This document shows, piece by piece, positions 45,021 through 53,195 of a stretch of 64,000 nucleotides of DNA. The notes under the pieces were generated by a model. It was not told the DNA's origin, did not search any database, and saw only the letters and a list, made by a program, of their open reading frames with translations. Both the position numbers and the translations under genes were made by a program. The stretch's first letter is position 1. Every line of letters starts with the position of its first letter. This DNA comes from Arthrobacter sp. ov118 (GTDB taxonomy: Bacteria > Actinomycetota > Actinomycetes > Actinomycetales > Micrococcaceae): NCBI RefSeq assembly GCF_900116495.1, contig NZ_FPAY01000010.1, forward strand, positions 124,001 through 188,000. The letters are read 5' to 3'.

Positions 45021-45281
45021 GTGGACCCTCCTTGTTGTGAGTTCCCCCTGAGTAAATTGCATCGGCAGCAATGTGTGTGAGCAGCTGCAGAACACAGAAT
45101 GAAGAATCCATCCGTGTAATTCAGCCGGGCTGCACTCTCCAGTGTGACTTGCGCGGCTACCGTATGCAATGGGAACTTGTACCTCCGACGTTAGGCCTGC
45201 CGGGGCCCAAGGTCAAAGACGTTGGGCCTATTGGGTGGGCGTGTCGAAAGTTTCATTCTCGGGTTTAACGTTCGACGGCCC

Positions 45282-45785
45282 TCAGCCCGCGAAATCTTCA
45301 GGTTCGACGTCGTCGAGAAACTCGCGGAAGCGGCGCATCTCGCCTTCCTCGTCGACGGCGGGACCGGGGTGTGTGTCCTCGCCCTCGTCGTGTTCGGTGA
45401 TCCGGACGCCGGCCTCATCCATGACGGCGTCGGCGCACCAGATCCGGCACTTGGCGCGCAAGGCAAGCGCCAGCGCATCCGAGGCCCGTGAGCTCACGGT
45501 GGTGCCGTTCTCGAACTGCAGCTGGGCGTAGAAGATGTTGTCTTCCACCGCCACGATATTGACGCTGACGATGGTGTGGCCCAGGGCCTCGACGACGTCC
45601 ACCAGGAGGTCATGGGTCATCGGTCGCGGCGGGACAACCCCCTGCTGGGCCAGCGCGATTGCGCTGGCTTCCGGGGTGCCGATCCAGATCGGTACGTGGC
45701 GCTCACCATGGAATTCCTTGAGAAGGACAAGCGGCTGGTTGGATGGCAACTCGATCCGCACGCCCACAATCTCCACCTCAATCAT
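45282..45785 (-). CDS. Bifunctional nuclease family protein (Rv1829-like)
   Basis: A 167-residue protein of the DUF151 family, named for plant proteins with DNase and RNase activity. The fold starts 'MIEVEIVGVRIELPSNQPLVLL' and has 'ERHVPIWIGTPEASAIALAQQG', 'RPMTHDLLVDVVEALG' and 'SSRASDALALALRAKC'. The last ~25 residues form an acidic tail. The open frame extends upstream, but ATG at 45785 is coupled to the FtsR-like gene: the A of its ATG is the last base of that gene's TGA. Biochemical role in bacteria is not well defined. Confidence 0.88.
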   Translation of the reverse strand: MIEVEIVGVRIELPSNQPLVLLKEFHGERHVPIWIGTPEASAIALAQQGVVPPRPMTHDLLVDVVEALGHTIVSVNIVAVEDNIFYAQLQFENGTTVSSRASDALALALRAKCRIWCADAVMDEAGVRITEHDEGEDTHPGPAVDEEGEMRRFREFLDDVEPEDFAG

Positions 45786-46507
45786 CAGATGTCCATTCTT
45801 GAGATGCGGTCGTGGACCAGTGCCTGATGCAGAGACAGGCAGAGGTCGCTGATTTCCCGTGCAGCCTCGGCGGCCCGGGCATGGGAGGCGGCGTCCTTGC
45901 GGGAGGTCAGCGTGGCCACGGCGCGTTCCACGAGCCCAAATTCGCGGTCGGCGGCCGCCTGGAAGGGCCGCAGGTGGCGCGGCTCCAGGCCGTGGCTCTC
46001 CAGCTGGACGCAAGCCCGCGCTACTTGCAGGGCGTGTTCGTCGAACTTGCCGTTGACGTGACCGATCAGACCGTAGCTCAGGAGCGACTCCAGCAGCGAA
46101 ACGCTCGCCCCTGATTCCGCCCGCAGCTGCTCTTCGCTGAGCCGGCGGGCCCGGCTCTGGAGCTCTGTGGCGAGTTCCTCCGAGACAATCCTCGGGGAAA
46201 CGGTGACGCCTGCCGGCAGGTTCTCGGGCCGTTCGCCGCGGTCGATCGCGTCCAGGTAGTCCTTGATGACCTTCAACGGCAGGTACTGGTCCCGCTGGAG
46301 GGCCAGTACGAAACGCAGCCGTTCGACGTCGTTCTCGGAATACTGCCGGTAGCCGGCGGGCGTCCGCTGCGGGTTGATCAGCCCTTTTTCCTCAAGGAAC
46401 CGGATTTTGGACGCCGTCATGCTCGGGAAGTCATCACTCAACTGAGCGAGGACCTCACCGATGTTCAGAACCTGGGGTCCGCGCCGATCCGCTTGTGCCG
46501 TGGCCAC
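45785..46507 (-). CDS. ftsR: FtsR-type MerR regulator (Rv1828-like)
   Basis: MerR-family regulator; the Corynebacterium homologue activates ftsZ. The 240-residue protein has the HTH 'LNIGEVLAQLSDDFPSMTASKIRFLEEKGLI' with the conserved 'PQRTPAGYRQYSENDVERLRFVLALQRDQYLPLKVIKDYLDAID', then a C-terminal alpha-helical domain unlike classical metal- or drug-sensing MerR proteins. It is followed by the bifunctional nuclease with a 1-bp stop/start overlap and preceded 17 bp by the FHA gene. A MerR-like palindrome lies upstream of ftsZ in this window, a candidate target (inference). The symbol follows the corynebacterial name. Confidence 0.85.
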   Translation of the reverse strand: MATAQADRRGPQVLNIGEVLAQLSDDFPSMTASKIRFLEEKGLINPQRTPAGYRQYSENDVERLRFVLALQRDQYLPLKVIKDYLDAIDRGERPENLPAGVTVSPRIVSEELATELQSRARRLSEEQLRAESGASVSLLESLLSYGLIGHVNGKFDEHALQVARACVQLESHGLEPRHLRPFQAAADREFGLVERAVATLTSRKDAASHARAAEAAREISDLCLSLHQALVHDRISRMDI

Positions 46508-46524
46508 AGGCAGCTACCCCGCAA

Positions 46525-47001
46525 TCAGACGTTGCCTGCTGCGCGGGCAGGGCTCAGGTAGAAGGTGAGGCGGAACTTGCCGATCTGGACTTCGTTGCCG
46601 GACTTTAGTTCCACGGCGTCGACGCGGTCGTGGTTTACGTAGGTGCCGTTCAGGCTTCCGGTGTCCACGACCTCGAAGCTGCGCGCGGTGCGGCGGAACT
46701 CAACGTGCCTACGGGACACGGTGACGTCGTCAAGGAAAATATCGGCGTCCGGGTGCCGGCCCGCCGTCGTGACGTCGGAGTCCAGCAGGAAACGTGCGCC
46801 GGCGTTAGGACCGCTGTGCGCCACGAGCAGCGCCGATCCGAAGGGAAGGGCCTCCACGGACGTCCATTCCTCGGAGGTGAGCTTCGGGGTGAAATGGGGT
46901 TCGTCGCGCACCGGAGTGAGGTTGATCGACGTGGTCTCCGAAGCCTTCACTCCACCTGTATCCTTACCGCGCCCGGTGGGGTTCCGTTCGTGCCCAAACA
47001 T
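46525..47001 (-). CDS. garA: FHA-domain regulator (GarA/OdhI type)
   Basis: Phosphopeptide-binding protein that in mycobacteria and corynebacteria inhibits 2-oxoglutarate metabolism when unphosphorylated. The 158-residue protein has the N-terminal phospho-site motif 'SETTSINLTP' (Thr23/Thr24), matching the 'ETTS' element phosphorylated by PknG/PknB. The FHA domain (about 58-148) has 'GRHPDADIFLDDVTVSRRHVEF' and 'DTGSLNGTYVNHDRV'. The ATG has a strong GAGGAGG site six bases upstream; the open frame upstream is not supported. Cluster position between gcvH and ftsR matches Rv1827. Confidence 0.94.
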   Translation of the reverse strand: MFGHERNPTGRGKDTGGVKASETTSINLTPVRDEPHFTPKLTSEEWTSVEALPFGSALLVAHSGPNAGARFLLDSDVTTAGRHPDADIFLDDVTVSRRHVEFRRTARSFEVVDTGSLNGTYVNHDRVDAVELKSGNEVQIGKFRLTFYLSPARAAGNV

Positions 47002-47174
47002 TGAGTCCTCCTCATTCGTTGCAGGTGTCCCCCCTGCAAACAACGCATGCCGTCCGGAAAAGCCTCGCAGTCCCGGTATCGAGGCTTTCGACAGGGTGTG
47101 GCGACGTCTTGCCATCCAACATCTCGTTGTCCAACAACACTCCCCCACCGTCCCTGCCCGAACGACCTCTGTCT

Positions 47175-47561
47175 TTAGCCTACCTGTTGTTCATACTCGG
47201 ATGCACTGAGTAGTGACTCCACGGCGTCCGCTTCCGCGAGCCTGATTTCGATGAGCCAGCCCTCACCGTAAGGATCCGAATTAATCAGGGCCGAATCGGT
47301 GTCCAGGGCCTCGTTGCGGGCCACGACTTCGCCCGCCACGGGGGCGTAGATGTCGCTGACACTCTTCGTTGATTCCACCTCGCCGACGACGTCGTTGGCC
47401 TTGATGTTTGTCCCGATTTCGGGCATCTGGGCGTAGACGACATCCCCGAGGGCGTCCTGGGCAAAATCGGTGATGCCGACCCGGACCACGCCGTCGGCAT
47501 TGGGGGCCGAAACCCATTCGTGTTCTGCGGTGTAGGACAGTTCTTCGGGAATGATGCTCAT
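47175..47561 (-). CDS. gcvH: Glycine cleavage system H protein
   Basis: Lipoyl carrier of the glycine cleavage complex. The 128-residue protein has the GcvH fold from 'LSYTAEHEWVSAPNADGVVRVGITDFAQDALGDVVYAQMP' through the lipoylation site 'ESTKSVSD' with Lys66, to 'LINSDPYGEGWLIEI'. ATG at 47561 gives the standard length; the frame is open 25 codons upstream with no support. No gcvT or gcvP lies nearby; in actinobacteria gcvH alone heads the garA-ftsR cluster. Ribosome site is weak. Confidence 0.96.
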   Translation of the reverse strand: MSIIPEELSYTAEHEWVSAPNADGVVRVGITDFAQDALGDVVYAQMPEIGTNIKANDVVGEVESTKSVSDIYAPVAGEVVARNEALDTDSALINSDPYGEGWLIEIRLAEADAVESLLSASEYEQQVG

Positions 47562-47795
47562 GACGGGCCTTTCATCGGGAATCACCAATGTCAACGGCGG
47601 CCAAACGAACTGCCCGCCGCTGAAAAGTATAGGCACATCCGGCAGGCGCCCGGGAGGACTCTGGCATCATGATGCGATGACGGAAAATGCGCACGCCCGG
47701 GGCCGGAATGGCGCTGCCCGGGGTCCCGCCGGCGCCCCCGAAAACACCGCCGGCATCGCAGAAAATCGATGCGCCGCAGCAGAAAGGGGTAGGCA

Positions 47796-48665
47796 ATGCC
47801 CGAACTTCCGGAGGTGGCGGCCCTGGCGGATTTCCTGGGCCAGCAGCTGATCGGGACCGTTGTCACGAAGGTCCAGATCGTCTCGTTCGCGGTGCTCAAA
47901 ACAGCGGATCCGCCCTTTTCCGTGCTGGAGGACCGGGCCGTCACCGGGGTGCGCCGCTTCGGCAAGTTCGTCTGCGTGGACGCCGGCGGGGTGTCGTTCG
48001 TCTTCCACCTGGCGAGGGCCGGCTGGGTCCGCTTCACCGATGCACCCAACGACATCCGGCTGAAAATGGGCAAGGGCCACATAGCGGCGCGGCTGTCCTT
48101 CTCCGGCGGATCCGGCCCGCGCGGCTTGGATTTGACAGAGGCGGGCACGAAAAAGGGCATGGCGGTCTATGTGGTCCGGGATCCTTCCGACGTTCCCGGG
48201 ATCGCGGCGCTCGGACCGGACCCGTTCAGTGCGGGGTTCGACGTCGATACCCTGGCGGAAATCTTGGGGTCCAGTTCGCAACAGGTCAAGGGCCTCCTGC
48301 GAAGCCAAAGCGTCGTCGCCGGCATCGGAAACGCCTACAGTGACGAGATCCTGCATGCCGCCCGGATTTCACCGTTCGCCATCGCCAAGTCACTGGACCG
48401 GGAGGCGGTCCAGCTGCTTTATGACTCCATCCACGACATTCTCGGGACAGCCCTGCAGGAAGCCAGCGGTAAAGCGCCGAATGAGCTCAAGGACACCAAG
48501 CGGAGCCACATGCGGGTCCACGGCCGGACCGGCGAGGAGTGCCCGGTGTGCGGTGACACGGTTCGCGAGGTTTCCTTCGCGGACACTGCCCTGCAGTACT
48601 GCCCGACCTGCCAGACGAAGGGAAAGATTCTGGCTGACCGCCGGACGTCCCGCTTCCTGAAATAA
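47796..48665 (+). CDS. Fpg/Nei-family DNA glycosylase/AP lyase
   Basis: Base-excision repair enzyme for oxidised bases. The 289-residue protein has the N-terminal 'MPELPEVAALADFL' with catalytic Pro2 and Glu3, a helix-two-turn-helix region 'QSVVAGIGNAYSDEILHAARISPF', and a C-terminal four-Cys zinc finger ('ECPVCGDT' and 'YCPTCQTKGK') that binds DNA. Start ATG 47796 has AAAGGGG seven bases before it. Whether the enzyme is a formamidopyrimidine (Fpg) or endonuclease VIII (Nei) type cannot be decided from sequence with certainty. Plus-strand gene alone between gcvH and tRNA-Pro. Confidence 0.93.
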   Translation: MPELPEVAALADFLGQQLIGTVVTKVQIVSFAVLKTADPPFSVLEDRAVTGVRRFGKFVCVDAGGVSFVFHLARAGWVRFTDAPNDIRLKMGKGHIAARLSFSGGSGPRGLDLTEAGTKKGMAVYVVRDPSDVPGIAALGPDPFSAGFDVDTLAEILGSSSQQVKGLLRSQSVVAGIGNAYSDEILHAARISPFAIAKSLDREAVQLLYDSIHDILGTALQEASGKAPNELKDTKRSHMRVHGRTGEECPVCGDTVREVSFADTALQYCPTCQTKGKILADRRTSRFLK

Positions 48666-48678
48666 GCGGGCTTTTGAC

Positions 48679-48710
48679 CTGTGCAGGAGGAAACCGGTGC
48701 AGGAGGAAAC
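48679..48710. repeat. Tandem AGGAGG-bearing repeat after the glycosylase gene
   Basis: GTGCAGGAGGAAAC occurs twice, 16 bp apart (48681-48694 and 48697-48710), each containing a perfect ribosome-binding AGGAGG but no gene following. Function unknown, probably a duplicated remnant. Confidence 0.6.
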
Positions 48711-48715
48711 AGAAA

Positions 48716-48748
48716 ACCCCGCCATTCCCTTGTCCGGAATGGCGGGGT
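48716..48748 (+). terminator. Terminator between the glycosylase and tRNA-Pro genes
   Basis: Perfect 13-bp stem (48716-48728 with 48736-48748) around a 7-base loop. It lies between the convergent glycosylase gene and tRNA-Pro and should serve both. Confidence 0.8.
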
Positions 48749-48757
48749 ACTTTCTGT

Positions 48758-48834
<77 letters not shown>

Positions 48835-48982
48835 TTAGTCCCGCCGTTCTCCGCTAGGAATTCTCCCCGGTATCTCTCCAGGTTTCCTTCCAAGCAGTCC
48901 GGCCGAACCACCTCCAAAAGCTTACACGATTCTGGAGGGTTCCTGTGACACTTTCATGCTGTCACGGCGGGGTGTTTCGGAA

Positions 48983-50533
48983 TTAACGCTTCTTCCCCCG
49001 CTTTTCGCGCACACGCATGTTGACTTCGATGGGCGTGCCCTCGAAACCGAAGGTCTCGCGGAGGCGCCGGGTGATGAAGCGGCGGTAGCCCGGATCCAGG
49101 AATCCGGTGGTGAAGAGCACGAACTTCGGCGGCCGGCTCGAGGCCTGGGTGCCGAAGAGGATGCGGGGCTGCTTGCCGCCGCGGACCGGGTGCGGGTGGG
49201 CTGCCACAAGTTCGCCCAGGAACGCGTTGAGGCGTCCGGTGGGGATGCGCCTGTCCCAGCTTTCCAGCGCGGTATCGAGAGCCGGGACCAGCCGGTCCTT
49301 GTGCCAGCCGGTCTTGGCCGAGATGTTGACGCGGGGGGCCCAGGCAACGTGCGCGAGGTCCTGCTCGATTTCGCGTTCCAGGTAGCGGCGGCGCTCGTCG
49401 TCGAGGAGGTCCCATTTGTTGAAGGCCAGCACCAGGGCGCGGCCCGATTCAATGGCCAGCTGCAGGATGCGGACATCCTGCTCGCTGAGCACCTCGTCCA
49501 CGGCGAGGAGCACGACGGCGACCTCGGCCTTTTCGAGCGCGCTCTGCGTACGCAGGGAGGCGTAGAAGTCCGCGCCCTGGGCCATGTGCTGGCGGCGGCG
49601 GATGCCGGCGGTGTCGACGAAGCGCCACGTGCGGCCGCCGAGCTCGATGAATTCGTCGACCGGGTCGCGGGTGGTGCCGGCGGTGTTGTCCACCACCACG
49701 CGCTCGGACCCGGCCAGCTTGTTCAGCAGCGAAGACTTGCCGACGTTCGGCCGGCCGATCAGCGCGACGCGGCGGGGTCCGCCGGAACGCTCAAGGCCTT
49801 CAATGGTGGAAAACTGCGGGAGCGTGTCCATGACGTGGTCCAGAAGGTCGGCCACGCCGCGGCCGTGGAGGGCCGAGACTGGGTACGGTTCGCCGAAGCC
49901 GAGGCCCCAGAGAACGGCGGAGTCAGCTTCCTGGGCGAAGTCATCGACCTTGTTGGCCACCATGATGACCGGCTTCTTGGACTTGCGCAGCATCTTCATG
50001 ACGCCTTCGTCGGTGGCGGTTGCACCGACGGCGGAGTCGACGACGAACAGGACGGCGTCCGCGAGTTCTACTGCCATCTCGGCCTGCTCGGCGACCCGGG
50101 CGTGGATGCCTCGGGCGTCGTGCTCCCAGCCGCCGGTGTCCACCACCGTGAAGTTCCGGCCGTTCCAGTGTGCCGAGTACATGACGCGGTCACGGGTGAC
50201 GCCGGGGGTGTCCTCGACGACTGCCTCGCGGCGGCCCAGAATCCTGTTGACCAGGGTGGACTTGCCCACGTTGGGCCGGCCGATGATAGCCAGGACCGGA
50301 TCCAGCTTGACCGGACCGTCAAAGTCCTCGTCGTCGTAGTGGCCGCTCAGCAGGGCGGCGTCGTCCTCGTCGAGCTCGTAGTCGTCCAGGCCTGCCCGGA
50401 GGGAGGCGGCGCGGAGCTCCGCTTCCTCGTCGTCCAATGCGGCGAGGTGCTCAGCCACCTGGTCGGTGCCGGTGGGCGTGTATTCGTCTTCGCCGGCGCT
50501 GAAATTGCCGGAGGTTTGAGTCGTATCGCTCAT
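48983..50533 (-). CDS. der: Ribosome biogenesis GTPase Der (EngA)
   Basis: Tandem GTPase needed for 50S ribosome assembly. The 516-residue protein has an acidic N-terminal extension (~75 residues), a first G domain ('[16 protein letters not shown]', 'DTGGWE', 'NKVDD') and a second ('[16 protein letters not shown]', '[10 protein letters not shown]', 'NKWDLL'), followed by the KH-like domain ending in 'RKGKKR'-type basic residues. Start ATG 50533 overlaps the plsC stop as ATGA. Both G domains look complete. Positioned downstream of plsC-cmk, as in other actinobacteria. Confidence 0.96.
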   Translation of the reverse strand: MSDTTQTSGNFSAGEDEYTPTGTDQVAEHLAALDDEEAELRAASLRAGLDDYELDEDDAALLSGHYDDEDFDGPVKLDPVLAIIGRPNVGKSTLVNRILGRREAVVEDTPGVTRDRVMYSAHWNGRNFTVVDTGGWEHDARGIHARVAEQAEMAVELADAVLFVVDSAVGATATDEGVMKMLRKSKKPVIMVANKVDDFAQEADSAVLWGLGFGEPYPVSALHGRGVADLLDHVMDTLPQFSTIEGLERSGGPRRVALIGRPNVGKSSLLNKLAGSERVVVDNTAGTTRDPVDEFIELGGRTWRFVDTAGIRRRQHMAQGADFYASLRTQSALEKAEVAVVLLAVDEVLSEQDVRILQLAIESGRALVLAFNKWDLLDDERRRYLEREIEQDLAHVAWAPRVNISAKTGWHKDRLVPALDTALESWDRRIPTGRLNAFLGELVAAHPHPVRGGKQPRILFGTQASSRPPKFVLFTTGFLDPGYRRFITRRLRETFGFEGTPIEVNMRVREKRGKKR

Positions 50534-51333
50534 TGCACTTTCCTTAGGTGGTGATCTGCCGGCGTCCCGGCTACTGCTTCGTGACGTTCGTGCGGGGATT
50601 CCGCGTGGGGCAGGGGCTGCCCGGTTCTTAGTACTGAGTCCTGGACATGGCGCGCCAGCGCGGCCCGGATTTCTGTTCCCGCCCTGTCCATTGAAACACG
50701 GCCGGTCTCACCGGGCCTGCGGCTGACGTTGATGGCTCCGCCGAAGCTGACGTGCAGCCGCCGCCGGGGTGCGGGAACACTGTCCAGGTGTTCGCCGCTG
50801 ATCCTGGTGCCCAGGATGGCCACGGGGACCACGGTGGCGCCGGAGTTCAGGGCCAGCCAGGCGACGCCGTTGCTGATCGCGGCCGCCGCGCCGTTCCCCC
50901 GCGTGCCTTCGGGCAGGATCCCGACGCACCGTCCGGCTTCGAGCAGGCGCCGCGCCGCGGTCAATGTCGCACGGCCGCCGCGGCGGTCCACCGGCAGCTG
51001 GCCAGAGGCCGTGAGTACCTTTCCGAGGAACCCGGTGAACATCTCCTGTTTGACGAGAATGTGCATGGGCCGGGGTGAGGCGCCAAACATGACGGGACCG
51101 TCGAGCAGACTGATGTGGTTGCCGGCGAAGATCACGGGACCGGTCGCCGGGACGTTTGACCGTCCGGTCACCGAGGTGCGGTAGACGACGTGGTCCAGGA
51201 GCCACCCCACAGGCCGGCTCCACGCCGTGCTCCGGTGGCCCGGCAGCGAACCCCGATCTGACGCAGTCGCGCCGGCGCTGTAAGTCACTGTGGCATCAGT
51301 CACCGTTTGCTCAGTCACGTTAGGCTCAGTCAC
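50530..51333 (-). CDS. 1-acyl-sn-glycerol-3-phosphate acyltransferase (PlsC), with repeated start region
   Basis: Adds an acyl chain to lysophosphatidic acid. The 267-residue protein has '[11 protein letters not shown]' (HxxxxD) near residue 72, '[10 protein letters not shown]', '[11 protein letters not shown]' and '[10 protein letters not shown]'. It overlaps der by 4 bp and cmk by 8 bp. The first 20 codons are unusual: GTGACTGA-type 15-bp units repeat so that an in-frame GTG recurs at 51333, 51318, 51303 and 51288, making the start uncertain. I took the first. A second PlsC-type gene is at 33106-33921. Confidence 0.85.
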   Translation of the reverse strand: MTEPNVTEQTVTDATVTYSAGATASDRGSLPGHRSTAWSRPVGWLLDHVVYRTSVTGRSNVPATGPVIFAGNHISLLDGPVMFGASPRPMHILVKQEMFTGFLGKVLTASGQLPVDRRGGRATLTAARRLLEAGRCVGILPEGTRGNGAAAAISNGVAWLALNSGATVVPVAILGTRISGEHLDSVPAPRRRLHVSFGGAINVSRRPGETGRVSMDRAGTEIRAALARHVQDSVLRTGQPLPHAESPHERHEAVAGTPADHHLRKVQ

Positions 51334-52084
51334 CCTGGGTGGCCCGGTGGCGGGCGCTGCTTTGCTTGAGTGCGGGATGGTTGATCACCGTGTCCACGAT
51401 GTCGAGGGCGGCCTGGACCGTCCCGTCGAAGTCGAGTTCAGAGGAGTCCAGGGTCACCACGCCGTCGGCCGCCGTGGTGAAGTTCACCACGGTGGAGTCT
51501 TTGGCGTCGCGGTGGGTGACCTGGGCCGCCAGCTGCTCGGCGTTCTGGCTCCCGCCCAGCTGAATCCCGCGGCGGCGCAGTCGAGCTTCTTCACTGGCCG
51601 TGAGCAGCATCCGGACTTCCGCCGCGGGCACGACGACGGTGGTGATGTCCCGGCCCTCGACCACCATGCGGCGGTGGTGCTTCTCGATCAGTTCGCGCTG
51701 CCGGCGGATGAGCTCCGTGCGCGCGCCCAGGGTGGTGGCGACGGCGCTGACGGCGGCGGAAATCGAGGGTTCGCGGATGGCGAGCGTGACGTCCGTGCCG
51801 CCGACGCGGACGTACTCGTCCTCCGGGCTCGTGCTGATCTCCAGCGGAAGGGTCTCGGCAGCGGTCTCGACTGCGGCGCCGTCGTCCAGGTCCGTGCCGT
51901 TCTGCAGGCAGAACCACGTCAGGGCACGGTACATCGCGCCTGTGTCAAGGTAGGCCAGTTTGAGCCGGCGGGCCACCTCTTTGCTGACGCTGGATTTGCC
52001 GGAGCCGGAGGGACCGTCGATGGCGACCACAAGGCTTTTTCCGGGGCGGAGCACGTTCACTGTCTCGATGAGTTCCTGGGTCAT
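51326..52084 (-). CDS. cmk: Cytidylate kinase
   Basis: Phosphorylates CMP and dCMP. The 252-residue protein has the Walker A 'VAIDGPSGSGKSSVSKEVARRL' near residue 20, 'YLDTGAMYRALTW', the NMP-binding 'RREL' helix and 'MVVEGRDITTVVVPAAEVRML' with the conserved GRD motif. It is coupled to its neighbours: the ATG at 52084 overlaps the tyrA stop (TAATG), and the 3' end overlaps plsC. An upstream in-frame ATG at 52102 is the alternative. The weak AGG-type site before 52084 is the reason for moderate start confidence. Confidence 0.93.
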   Translation of the reverse strand: MTQELIETVNVLRPGKSLVVAIDGPSGSGKSSVSKEVARRLKLAYLDTGAMYRALTWFCLQNGTDLDDGAAVETAAETLPLEISTSPEDEYVRVGGTDVTLAIREPSISAAVSAVATTLGARTELIRRQRELIEKHHRRMVVEGRDITTVVVPAAEVRMLLTASEEARLRRRGIQLGGSQNAEQLAAQVTHRDAKDSTVVNFTTAADGVVTLDSSELDFDGTVQAALDIVDTVINHPALKQSSARHRATQGD

Positions 52085-53193
52085 TACTGGAGTACCTGCC
52101 ATCCGCGGTCGTTAAGGGCTTCTATCAGGAGGTCGTGCTTGTTGGGCAGGACGGAAATCTCCACCATGCCCACGTTTTGTCCCGAGGAGTGGTCCAGGCG
52201 GAGGTCCTCGAGGTTGACGCCGATCTCGCCGATCTCGGTCAGGAGCTTCGCGATCTGTCCGGGGGTGTCATCCACCAGGACGGTCAGCCACGAGTACGCC
52301 TGCGGGGGGCCACCGTGCTTGCCCGGAATCCGCGACTGGCCGGCGTTGCCTTCGCTGATCAGCTGTGCCAGGTCCAGCCGCGCGCCGGGAGCAGTCGGGG
52401 CTTCCAGGGTTCCGATCAGCCGGTTGAGGTCCTCGCGGACGCCATGCAGGATCGCGACCACCTTGTCCGCGTTCGCGCCCAGGATCTGGACCCAGAGTGT
52501 GGGGTCGCTCGCGGCGATCCGGGTGACATCCCGCAGCCCGTTGCCGGCAAGGGACAGCGCGTGCAGGGGCGTGCCCTGCAACCGGCTGGCCACGAGGGAG
52601 GACATCACCTGGGGCAGGTGGGACACCAACGCCACGGCTTGGTCGTGGTCGTCGGCAGCGAATTCGGACACGACCGCGCCCAGGTCACCGGCCAGCGCGC
52701 GCGCCACCCGCAGGGACTCCGGCAGAGTCTCTTCCGCGGGACACACCACCCACGGCATGGAGGTAAACAGCTCGCCGCGGGCGGCGACGGGGCCGGATTT
52801 CTCACGCCCCGCCATCGGGTGGGTCCCCACGTAGCGGCCCAGGTCAGCACCGCGGCCGCGGAGGTTGGCAAGAATGTTTGCCTTCACGCTCGCGATATCC
52901 ACCACGACGGCGTCCGGGTAGTCCTGCAGCGCTTTGGCCACGACGTCGGCCGTGACGTCCGGCGGCGCAGCCACCACGACGAGCTCCGGCTGTTCTGCCT
53001 CGAGGCGCGCCAACGGCAGACCGGCGCCGATGTCGACGGCGACGGCCTGGTTGGTGGGCGAGGGATCCGAGAGGAACACTGCGACTCCGCGCCCCCGCAG
53101 CCCCAGCCCGATGCTGGTGCCCAGAAGCCCGGCGCCCACAACGACCACCGGGCCGTTCAGGTGGCCGCGGCCGTGCGTGCGAAAGGCGGACAT
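52084..53193 (-). CDS. tyrA: Prephenate dehydrogenase with ACT domain
   Basis: NAD(P)-dependent step to tyrosine. The 369-residue protein has the N-terminal Rossmann motif 'VVVGAGLLGTSIGLGLRGRGV', 'GTHPMAGREKSGP' and 'ADDHDQAVALVSHLPQVMSS', then a C-terminal ACT domain ('WLTVLVDDTPGQIAKLLTEIGEIGVNLEDLRL') that gives tyrosine feedback. It is embedded in the rluB-tyrA-cmk block: 2 bp after rluB, and its stop is shared with the cmk start. The ACT domain is frequent in Gram-positive TyrA. Confidence 0.94.
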   Translation of the reverse strand: MSAFRTHGRGHLNGPVVVVGAGLLGTSIGLGLRGRGVAVFLSDPSPTNQAVAVDIGAGLPLARLEAEQPELVVVAAPPDVTADVVAKALQDYPDAVVVDIASVKANILANLRGRGADLGRYVGTHPMAGREKSGPVAARGELFTSMPWVVCPAEETLPESLRVARALAGDLGAVVSEFAADDHDQAVALVSHLPQVMSSLVASRLQGTPLHALSLAGNGLRDVTRIAASDPTLWVQILGANADKVVAILHGVREDLNRLIGTLEAPTAPGARLDLAQLISEGNAGQSRIPGKHGGPPQAYSWLTVLVDDTPGQIAKLLTEIGEIGVNLEDLRLDHSSGQNVGMVEISVLPNKHDLLIEALNDRGWQVLQ

Positions 53194-53195
53194 GC

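Noticed and set aside
48956..50554. A 532-residue plus-strand open frame antisense to der
   Set aside because: It mirrors the der codon bias; the der GTPase motifs on the other strand are complete.
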